Made by a program: the position numbers and the translations under genes. DNA of 10,813 nt from contig DNPC01000489.1 in NCBI GenBank assembly GCA_003501565.1, forward strand, positions 1-10,813. The letters are read 5' to 3'. Below are positions 1 to 6,340 of this stretch, in pieces. The number at the start of each line of letters is the position of its first letter. Position 1 is the first letter of the stretch. A model generated the notes under the pieces. That model saw only the letters and a program-made list of their open reading frames with translations. It was not told where the DNA came from and did not search any database. This DNA is from Planctomycetaceae bacterium. Its GTDB lineage: Bacteria > Planctomycetota > Planctomycetia > Pirellulales > Pirellulaceae.

Positions 1-123
1 TGCTACAGGCTCGCTGGGCCGTCGAATGCAGCTAAAATAGAACTTGTCTAACGCTTGAGCGAGCGCGGTGGTCTTCCGGGAAGCGCGCCAACGAACCAAG
101 GACCTTCACAGAATTATTCACTG

Positions 124-2310
124 ATGAAAAAAGTCAACAACGGCGGCGGGCTCGCAGCGATTCGGTACACGTTTCGTAAGGCGAAGGAGGTAGGTGGAAC
201 GTGGAAGTTGTGGAAGGCGCTTCGAAGTAAGAATGCTTGCAAGACATGCGCGCTGGGCATGGGCGGCCAGGCAGGCGGGATGGTCAATGAACGCGGCTCG
301 TTTCCTGAAGTTTGCAAGAAGTCGATTCAAGCAATGGCTTCTGACATGCAGCCGGCGATCGACGCCAACTTTTGGAGGGAGCATTCGGTTGCTGAGTTGC
401 AAGAGTGGACACCGCGTGAACTTGAGACGGCTGGTCGGCTAATCCAACCCGTTGTTTACACTCGCGGCGCCAGCCATTTTGAAACAACTTCCTGGGAGGA
501 TGCGTTTGGTCGCATCGGTAGCAAGCTTAAATCGCTCAACCCCGACGAAACGTTTTGGTATTTCAGCGGTAGGAGCAGCAACGAAGCTGGTTTCTTGCTA
601 CAGTTGGCTGCTCGCGTCTACGGCACCAACAACGTCAACAATTGCAGCTACTACTGCCATCAAGCCAGCGGGGTTGGGCTGAACAAATCTCTTGGTACCG
701 GCACCGCAACAGTAACCCTTGATGATTTGGAGCAAAGTGACCTTGCAGTCATCATCGGCGGCAATCCGGCCAGCAATCACCCTCGGTTGATGACTAGTCT
801 TGATCACCTACGTCGCCGTGGTGGAAAAGTGATTGTGATCAATCCAGTTAAGGAACTGGGCTTGATGCGCTTTCGAATTCCTAGCAGTGTTCGAAGTATG
901 CTTTTCAGCCCGGAGATCGCCACTCACTTTTATCAGCCGCATATTGGTGGCGATTTGGCATTGCTGACAGGAGTCGCGAAGTCCCTTGTTGAGTGCGGCC
1001 AGCATGACACACAGTTCCTAGAAAACCACTGTGCCGATGTGGACCAATATTTAGTCTGGTTGGAGCAGCAGGCTTGGACGGATCTCGAGTCCAAGAGTGG
1101 ACTTTCCGAAGCCGAGATGCGGGAGATTGCGGAGCTCTACGCGGGTTCGAAAGCTGCCATTTTCGGATGGACGATGGGAATTACACACCATGTGCACGGA
1201 GTTGAAAATGTCGGTGCGATCGTCAACCTTGCACTACTTCGCGGCATGGTTGGTCGGCCTGGTGCAGGGCTAATGCCCATTCGTGGGCACTCCAACGTCC
1301 AGGGCATTGGCTCTGTAGGTGTCACGCCAAAACTCAAAGATCAGATTTTCGACGCTCTGACGGACAAAGGGGTTCAGCTCCCCACTTCGTCTGGGATGGA
1401 CACCATGGCTTGTATGGAAGCGGCTCTGGAGGGACGGACCAAGGCGGCAATCTGTCTTGGCGGAAATCTCTACGGTTCCAATCCCGATTCAACATATGCT
1501 GGAAAGTCGCTGGGAAATCTCGAGCAATTGACGACGCTTAGCACCACACTCAACACCGGGCACGTCCATGCACTGGCGGATGAAACCATCATCTTGCCGG
1601 TCCTGGCCCGAGATGAAGAACCTCAGCCTACCACGCAGGAGAGTATGTTCAATTTTGTACGGCTGAGCGATGGCGGCGAGCGTAGGTTGCCCGGTCCGCG
1701 AAGCGAAATTGATGTCATTGCTTCGATCGCCTCGCGCGCAATCGGTTCAACCGAACAAATTGACTGGGAGGAAATGCGGCAGACCAGTACGATTCGAGGC
1801 TGGATTGCGAACGTTATACCGGGCTACGGTCAGATCGAGGAAATAGCCGAATCTAAAACGGAGTTTCAGATTCCTGGGCGGACTTTTCACAAACCAGAAT
1901 TTGCAACCGCAAACGGTCTTGCCCAGCTGGTAACTTACTCAGTTCCAGATCTCATGCCAGCCGAAGGAGCGTCGTTTCGTTTGATGACCGTTCGCAGCGA
2001 AGGGCAGTTCAATACCGTTGTCTACGAAGAAGAGGATTTGTACCGCGGTCAAGAGCGTCGCGATCTAGTGCTCATGAACCCAGCCGATGCTGAAGAACAA
2101 GGATTTGCTCCGGATCAACCGATCAAGGTGGTCAGTGAGGTCGGCGAGATTAGCGGCTTTCTCGCGCGACGATACGACGCGATCAAACCCGGCAATGTCC
2201 TGATGTACTACCCGGAAGCAAATGTGCTTGTCCCCCGAACCCTGGACCCACAATCCAAGACCCCTGCTTTCAAGGCGGTCAAAGTTACACTCACGCCAGT
2301 TGACGAATAG
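124..2310 (+). CDS. FdhF/YdeP-family molybdopterin oxidoreductase
   Basis: Predicted cytoplasmic molybdenum enzyme that binds a bis-MGD cofactor and an Fe-S cluster. Numbering is from the ATG at 124 (728 aa). Three N-terminal cysteines (C39, C42, C64) match the reduced cluster-binding pattern of E. coli YdeP. C178, in the segment CSYYCHQASGVGL, aligns with selenocysteine 140 of E. coli FdhF, so the likely Mo ligand is cysteine encoded by TGC. YdeP-type landmarks follow in order: GRSSNEAGF, NHPRLMTSL, GMGITHHVHG, RGHSNVQG, and from about residue 617 the C-terminal cofactor-binding domain with TVRSEGQFNT and YRGQERRD. Length is close to YdeP (about 760 aa). No Tat signal is visible. Start choice: an in-frame stop lies at 49-51, and a TTG at 55 would add 23 residues. 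I prefer the ATG because YdeP also begins MKK shortly before the same region, but neither start has a good Shine-Dalgarno. The family is certain; the substrate is unknown, and true formate dehydrogenase activity is not implied. A weak -10-like TAAAAT lies at 33-38. Confidence 0.93.
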   Translation: MKKVNNGGGLAAIRYTFRKAKEVGGTWKLWKALRSKNACKTCALGMGGQAGGMVNERGSFPEVCKKSIQAMASDMQPAIDANFWREHSVAELQEWTPRELETAGRLIQPVVYTRGASHFETTSWEDAFGRIGSKLKSLNPDETFWYFSGRSSNEAGFLLQLAARVYGTNNVNNCSYYCHQASGVGLNKSLGTGTATVTLDDLEQSDLAVIIGGNPASNHPRLMTSLDHLRRRGGKVIVINPVKELGLMRFRIPSSVRSMLFSPEIATHFYQPHIGGDLALLTGVAKSLVECGQHDTQFLENHCADVDQYLVWLEQQAWTDLESKSGLSEAEMREIAELYAGSKAAIFGWTMGITHHVHGVENVGAIVNLALLRGMVGRPGAGLMPIRGHSNVQGIGSVGVTPKLKDQIFDALTDKGVQLPTSSGMDTMACMEAALEGRTKAAICLGGNLYGSNPDSTYAGKSLGNLEQLTTLSTTLNTGHVHALADETIILPVLARDEEPQPTTQESMFNFVRLSDGGERRLPGPRSEIDVIASIASRAIGSTEQIDWEEMRQTSTIRGWIANVIPGYGQIEEIAESKTEFQIPGRTFHKPEFATANGLAQLVTYSVPDLMPAEGASFRLMTVRSEGQFNTVVYEEEDLYRGQERRDLVLMNPADAEEQGFAPDQPIKVVSEVGEISGFLARRYDAIKPGNVLMYYPEANVLVPRTLDPQSKTPAFKAVKVTLTPVDE

Positions 2311-2393
2311 TTCTGATGTTTGCCGCGAATTGCTCGATCACAACATCGACTGGTCGATTGGTACCCAATCAGCTCCAGCAATTGTGAGCCCTG

Positions 2394-2717
2394 ATGCAAC
2401 GGATTCAAGCTCTAACTTTATTGTCAGAATGCACTGGCGATGATATCTGGTCGGTTGAACATTGCCGGCTACGACGTTTGCCGGAAGCATGGATTGTTGA
2501 GCTGGCAGACTGTTTCGAGTCTGGCTTTCAGTCCGACAGCCAGACCATCTATCTAGAAGACCGGGTGATCAACCAGTATCAAGGGATCCGTGACGTAGAT
2601 TTGGCAATGCGCCTGGGGGAGCACTTGGGAATTGACGTCGGTGGACTTGAGCAACGCGCGGTAAGTCGGTCGCACTTGGTAAAATTGATTGCCGAAGCAG
2701 CCGAAGAAGACTTGTAG
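2394..2717 (+). CDS. Hypothetical small protein downstream of the oxidoreductase
   Basis: A 107-residue protein I do not recognise. It starts 83 bp after the oxidoreductase stop, on the same strand, and may share its transcript. An in-frame stop at 2385-2387 limits the start to ATG 2394 (or CTG 2391); no clear Shine-Dalgarno precedes it. The protein has no signal peptide or membrane segment, so it should be cytoplasmic. It is acidic, with a tryptophan-containing N-terminal half (DDIWSVEHC, PEAWIVELADCF) and a more helical C-terminal half. The most conserved-looking stretch is QYQGIRDVDLAMRLGEHLGI, followed by a lysine/glutamate-rich tail ending EAAEEDL. It has three cysteines, but not in a metal-binding pattern. 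Coding status is supported by position, by ending cleanly before the convergent gene, and by protein-like composition. A role as partner or maturation factor of the oxidoreductase is only a guess from adjacency. Confidence 0.68.
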   Translation: MQRIQALTLLSECTGDDIWSVEHCRLRRLPEAWIVELADCFESGFQSDSQTIYLEDRVINQYQGIRDVDLAMRLGEHLGIDVGGLEQRAVSRSHLVKLIAEAAEEDL

Positions 2718-2738
2718 GGCAGAGCACTTCCGGACGCG

Positions 2739-2775
2739 TTGCCTCGTCCACTACGCGATTTCGCGTTGCAGGCGA
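2739..2775. terminator. Possible bidirectional terminator between convergent genes
   Basis: The 61-bp gap between the two convergent genes contains an inverted repeat at 2753-2766, ACGCGA-TT-TCGCGT (six-base arms). It is flanked by a second pair, TTGCCT (2739-2744) and AGGCGA (2770-2775, one G-U pair), giving a composite stem with an internal loop. Its position suits transcription ending from both sides. There is no T-rich tract on either strand, so it is not a classical intrinsic terminator. Confidence 0.27.
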
Positions 2776-2778
2776 ATT

Positions 2779-4761
2779 CTAGTCTTTGCCGTAGTGCTTG
2801 ACTTCTTCCCAGTAACTGGCGAAGTCAAATTCAGGGCTGTTGTCGAGATCGTGGCATTTTCGACAGTGCATTTCCGCCCGGTCGAGGGTTAGGACCATCT
2901 GCTGTTGGAGTTCTTTGAGTCGCTCTGTCGTAACATCAATGTCACCGTTCTCGGCTGCAACATGTTGACTTCCCGGCCCGTGGCAATTTTCGCAACCACT
3001 GCCGCCGAGGTGCTCGGAGGCTTTGAGACTTTCCCAGCCGCTCTTGAAAGGCTCGAATCCTTGCGGATCCCAGCCGGTCACGTGACAGCTGATGCACTCG
3101 GGATCATGGTGTCGGGGGATGCCGCCGCGATCATTGTTTGCGGCGATAATGGACTCTGTTGCGTGAACGTGGGGTGAATCCAGCCAAATATCGTAAGCTG
3201 TTGTGTGGCAATCGCCGCAGACTTCTGATCCAACGAATTCGCGATCCGAGCCACCAAGATAGGCTTTCTCAACCGCTCCTAAGCCTTCCAAGCCAATTTC
3301 CTCTAATTGATTTTGATAATTGGCGAACTGTTCTAGCATCCGTTTGGAGTCTTTGAATTGACTGCTGATTGCAATCTTTTGGTAGCGAATCGGATTCTTC
3401 GCATCATTAAACAGCCCCACGATTCCGCCCCACATACCTTTCGTGCCCACTTGTAGGATGAGAGCATCGCTGCCTTCGATCGGTTCTGGATTGAGTGTTG
3501 GCTCACCGAAACCGCCAGCCGTTACGACGATGTCCATGCCAGAAACTTGCCTAGCGATCGCTTCTGATTCCTCGATGGATGCATGTGCTAATAGCACGAT
3601 AAAGTCACAACCGTCCGATTTCAGTTCGTCGATAATGGGTTTCAGTGAGGCGACAGGATCTGAGAAGACGATATCATCGCTTTGGATTTTGCTCTCATAT
3701 TCTGAACCGAGCACGCCGGTAACGCCAATTTTCCTTCCGCCTGCCTCAATGACTTTGTGCGTCGGAAAAAATGACGAGTCAAATACAACTACGTTCGCTG
3801 AGATAAAGGGCAGCTCACTGCGGCCGTCGCTGCCGGCAATTTGGATTAGCTCAACCGCGGGTAGCTTTAAATCGTCGATGCCCAGTGTTGCCGCTTGATA
3901 GTCCATCATCTTAAATGCGTTGACGGTACTCTCAAACTTCAGCGTTGCTTGTCGTCCGATACGTCGGACTTGGTTTCCAACGTCCATGGGTACGATGTCC
4001 CAGCCCCGATCTCGCAAACTGGTCAGCAAAGTATCGCGGCGGATAAGGCCACCTTTCTGATTCTCCAGTCCGGTGCAACCACACGGTTCGATGTAACCGT
4101 GTTGCTGACCCGACAAGTACAACACCACGTCAGGCTTCGGCCAGTCCGCTGCGATGACTTGATTGCGTTGGGCTTCCGTGGTGATTCCAGGTGGTGTGTT
4201 GACAGGGATCTTCGTTTCCACGCGAGCAGCTGAATCGCCTGAGTCTGACGGTACGGGTGGCTTGGAGCTGGGTAATTCGGTTGGTCCAGATGCAAGTGAA
4301 GTTTCTGCGGCTGGCTCGAGCTCGATCGGGTCACTTGATGAAACCTGTGGACCAGTCTCGGTACTTGGGCTGTCTTCTGCGGCGTTGCTCTCGAGCGTTA
4401 GCTCGCCGCCGATCGGAGAGGCTTCGGTCAGGTCAAGCTCTGAATCGTTGTCGTCAGAAACTTGTGGAGGTTCGATTTGTGGTTCGGCAATCGGTGCGCC
4501 TTGCAAGACAATCTCACCGTCTTCATTCAGGTCCTCTGGCGAGACAATTGTCGGAGCGGGAGGGGCCTCCGGTGCTTCATTTTGAGTTGAATCTTGGGTG
4601 TCCGCGAGATCGGCTTCGTTGCCTTTCTGGGCGACTGATGACTCGCCAGAATTCGTGCAACCCGATGCCAGAGCTATGCTAGCTATCGCCAGCAAACCTA
4701 AGCTTGCAAGAATTTTGGAAGGTGTCAAAGAAGTGGCTTCGGAACGCGAGAATCCGGGCAT
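2779..4761 (-). CDS. Tetraheme lipoprotein with degenerate 5'-nucleotidase-like domain
   Basis: A 660-residue predicted extracytoplasmic lipoprotein in three parts. Residues 17-34 form a hydrophobic signal ending LASGC, with C35 the likely lipidated cysteine. Residues 36 to about 205 are a Pro/Glu/Ser/Asp-rich, probably disordered acidic spacer. From about 208 to 480 comes a UshA/5'-nucleotidase-like metallophosphoesterase fold (VVLYLSGQQHGYIEPCGC, VPMDVGNQ, TLGIDDL, IVLLAHAS, VVTAGGFGEP). From about 508 to the end is a cytochrome c554-like region with four CXXCH heme sites: CGDCH 515, CISCH 556, CENCH 590, CRKCH 633. The phosphoesterase metal ligands look largely lost (NDxHG reads GQQHG; GNHE reads GIDD; GHxH reads GGFGE), while cysteines C227 and C229 are gained. 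This architecture suggests electron transfer or redox sensing at the cell surface rather than nucleotide hydrolysis. Start: ATG 4761 has AAGGA at 4770-4774, 8 nt away. It lies 84 bp after the DUF1573 gene, same strand, probably co-transcribed. The exact function is unknown. Confidence 0.93.
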   Translation of the reverse strand: MPGFSRSEATSLTPSKILASLGLLAIASIALASGCTNSGESSVAQKGNEADLADTQDSTQNEAPEAPPAPTIVSPEDLNEDGEIVLQGAPIAEPQIEPPQVSDDNDSELDLTEASPIGGELTLESNAAEDSPSTETGPQVSSSDPIELEPAAETSLASGPTELPSSKPPVPSDSGDSAARVETKIPVNTPPGITTEAQRNQVIAADWPKPDVVLYLSGQQHGYIEPCGCTGLENQKGGLIRRDTLLTSLRDRGWDIVPMDVGNQVRRIGRQATLKFESTVNAFKMMDYQAATLGIDDLKLPAVELIQIAGSDGRSELPFISANVVVFDSSFFPTHKVIEAGGRKIGVTGVLGSEYESKIQSDDIVFSDPVASLKPIIDELKSDGCDFIVLLAHASIEESEAIARQVSGMDIVVTAGGFGEPTLNPEPIEGSDALILQVGTKGMWGGIVGLFNDAKNPIRYQKIAISSQFKDSKRMLEQFANYQNQLEEIGLEGLGAVEKAYLGGSDREFVGSEVCGDCHTTAYDIWLDSPHVHATESIIAANNDRGGIPRHHDPECISCHVTGWDPQGFEPFKSGWESLKASEHLGGSGCENCHGPGSQHVAAENGDIDVTTERLKELQQQMVLTLDRAEMHCRKCHDLDNSPEFDFASYWEEVKHYGKD

Positions 4762-4845
4762 GTGCCTGGTCCTTTTCCCATGGCGACGTAAGAAATTTGC
4801 AGTGCAACGAACGGCCGTCCACAGATGCGTTGTACCCGATCCGCT

Positions 4846-6051
4846 TTATTTTGTAACGACCAACCGCACGTATATAGGAATTTCGCCTGCGCTGTCGACG
4901 TTGGTTTTGATTAGAACCTTGCCGTAGTTGTTACCCTTGGGGCCAACCAAGCTTGTTTTCGCGCTGCCTGCAGGCACCTCGATTCGCACCGGGAATAATG
5001 AACTACTCTTCCGATGTGTGGGTTCACCGATGCTGGCAGTCAGGTTTTCGCCGAACTGTACAACCTCTGCCGTTGCTGCAAACGACTTGGCGACGTCTGG
5101 CTGGACTCTCAAGTAGACGACCAAAGAAGCACCTTGGCTACTCTTTACGGTGCCGAAGTCCAACAAGCTCAAGCGCGTATTTAGGCTCGATCCCCCCATG
5201 AGAGAAACTGGGCCGGTGACGCTGCCTTCGATATCGATTTCGACATCTTCCAAGTTTTCACCCATGTCGGTTTCTACCTGAATGCGCCCCGACAAGGGAC
5301 CGATAGCAATTCCCGGCTCGATTGTCATCGTAATCTCGTGAACTTGCTTGCACGATTTGTGTTTGGGGTATTTGCTAGCATCCAAGGGAACAGTCTGGTG
5401 CTCAAGTTTGATATGCTCTGCGTGCTTGTCATTGGACCACACTAGATTCTCGATTTTGGTTTCATCGCTGAGATAGTTCATCAGCATGATCTTCTTGGTG
5501 ACCGGGGCCGTGTTTTGAATCTCACCCAACGCCAACTCTTCAGGCTCGAAAGTGAAACTGCTGACGATCTGACCTTTGACGACCAGCTTGACTTCAGTTT
5601 GAGTTGGATCGGTGGTAATGATTGTGGCCGATTGACCGAACTCGCGCAGCAAGCTCTTAGCAGTCCAAGTTAGTTTGACTTCGGTCTCTTCACCCGGTGC
5701 CAAAATCGACTGCTTTAGATCGCCAACGGTACATTTACAGGTCGATCCACCCATCGTCAGGTTCAGAGGTCCGTCGCCTGTGTTGCGAAACACGAATACA
5801 TGACTGCGTTCCTCGCCATGTTGCATGCTGCCAAAGTCGTGTGTTGCACCATCGACGACTTCAACCTTGGGGGTGCCGACGGACTGCTTGAGAAGCTCAG
5901 CCCGCGAAATCTGTTGATTGAGCTCAGCTTCGGTTTCGCGTGAGTCGAGGAATCGTTCGGTGAAACCCGATGTTTCGTAGATCGCTTGCAACTTACCGCC
6001 AGCCAGCCCGAGAGCTGCCGTCGCGAAGATTGTACCCAGAATGCGTAGCAT
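4846..6051 (-). CDS. DUF1573 domain-containing exported protein
   Basis: A 401-residue protein with an N-terminal hydrophobic segment (about residues 2-20) acting as signal peptide or membrane anchor, followed by a short helical stretch and beta-rich domains. Residues about 63-160 form a DUF1573 domain: HDFG at 71-74, then GEERSHVFVFRNTG, then the paired cysteines C105 and C107 in GGSTCKCTVGD, then LAPGEETEVKLTW. Two further immunoglobulin-like segments follow, with a second LDFG-type motif at about residue 297. DUF1573 domains resemble ASH/MSP-type beta-sandwiches; they are abundant in planctomycetes and Bacteroidetes and have no established biochemical role. It is predicted to act outside the cytoplasmic membrane, as scaffold or binding module (inference). 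The start is well supported: ATG 6051 is preceded by AAGGAAA (6058-6064) at 6-nt spacing. It is the first gene of a probable two-gene unit with the heme lipoprotein. Confidence 0.93.
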   Translation of the reverse strand: MLRILGTIFATAALGLAGGKLQAIYETSGFTERFLDSRETEAELNQQISRAELLKQSVGTPKVEVVDGATHDFGSMQHGEERSHVFVFRNTGDGPLNLTMGGSTCKCTVGDLKQSILAPGEETEVKLTWTAKSLLREFGQSATIITTDPTQTEVKLVVKGQIVSSFTFEPEELALGEIQNTAPVTKKIMLMNYLSDETKIENLVWSNDKHAEHIKLEHQTVPLDASKYPKHKSCKQVHEITMTIEPGIAIGPLSGRIQVETDMGENLEDVEIDIEGSVTGPVSLMGGSSLNTRLSLLDFGTVKSSQGASLVVYLRVQPDVAKSFAATAEVVQFGENLTASIGEPTHRKSSSLFPVRIEVPAGSAKTSLVGPKGNNYGKVLIKTNVDSAGEIPIYVRLVVTK

Positions 6052-6097
6052 CGATCGTTTCCTTAGCTCAAACGCGTTTGATGAGTGCGCTGTTGTG

Positions 6098-6127
6098 TAT
6101 CTAGAGGCTGGTGTGGTGGAGTGTAAA
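6098..6127 (-). promoter_or_regulatory. Weak sigma70-like promoter candidate for DUF1573
   Basis: On the minus strand, TTTACA (6122-6127, one mismatch to TTGACA) and a poor -10 match TAGATA (6098-6103) are separated by 18 bp, about 45 bp upstream of the DUF1573 ATG. The -10 match is only three of six, so this is tentative. It was chosen because it is the best pair found by eye in the gap. Confidence 0.18.
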
Positions 6128-6182
6128 AGTGTGCTTAGGTTCTACTGTCATTTGTATCCTAAACGAATCACTAGCCGCATTA

Positions 6183-6250
6183 GACCATTGGAGGGCAAGA
6201 AATTTCTTGCTAGCTTCGCGTGCTTTCGGCTCAACCCCTACCAATGGGTC
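6183..6250. repeat. Long imperfect inverted repeat in the intergenic region
   Basis: The 289-bp gap 6052-6340 has no convincing gene. Within it, 6183-6195 (GACCATTGGAGGG) can pair with 6236-6250 (CCCTACCAATGGGTC): thirteen base pairs interrupted by two single-base bulges. The 40-base loop contains most of the perfect palindrome annotated separately, so two hairpins can form. The structure lies downstream of the ligase-like stop and about 130-200 bp upstream of the DUF1573 start. It could therefore be a 3' processing element, a structured 5' leader, or a dispersed intergenic repeat. No T tract follows on either strand, which argues against a simple terminator. Confidence 0.5.
6195..6210. repeat. 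Perfect 16-bp palindrome
   Basis: GCAAGAAATTTCTTGC is a perfect, gapless 16-bp palindrome in non-coding DNA, immediately followed by an overlapping GCTAGC palindrome (6209-6214). Gapless symmetry with an AT-rich centre resembles a homodimeric repressor site, although it lies about 145 bp from the DUF1573 start. It could also be the inner hairpin of the larger structure around it. No second copy was noticed in the window. Confidence 0.5.
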
Positions 6251-6340
6251 CAGCGGGGTGGTCGAACGTGGGGAGCTTGCTTTTGATGAGTTTCGTCGCA
6301 CCGCTCAACTTGGGATAATCAACAGGATGGCGGTCGCACT

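Noticed and set aside
655..657. Possible selenocysteine site in the oxidoreductase
   Set aside because: The codon at the Sec-equivalent position is TGC (cysteine), not TGA, so no recoding is needed.
124..2310. Naming the oxidoreductase as formate dehydrogenase (fdhF)
   Set aside because: Motifs match the YdeP branch, whose substrate is not established; no formate-metabolism genes are nearby.
2356..2370. Small inverted repeat GATTGG-TAC-CCAATC between the oxidoreductase and the small gene
   Set aside because: Six-base arms with a three-base loop and no T tract; too common by chance to call a terminator or operator.
3443..3898. A 151-codon plus-strand ORF opposite the heme lipoprotein
   Set aside because: Serine/proline-rich shadow of the phosphoesterase-like coding strand; no start signal or domain.
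4163..4682. Long overlapping plus-strand ORFs opposite the lipoprotein spacer
   Set aside because: They are complements of the low-complexity acidic spacer, which naturally lacks stops in other frames.
2779..4761. Calling the lipoprotein an active 5'-nucleotidase
   Set aside because: Most of the metal-binding motifs are replaced, so hydrolase activity is not supported by the sequence.
6101..6301. A 66-codon minus-strand ORF in the intergenic gap
   Set aside because: No ribosome-binding site, no recognisable domain, a low-complexity basic sequence, and it runs through the inverted-repeat structure; more likely non-coding.
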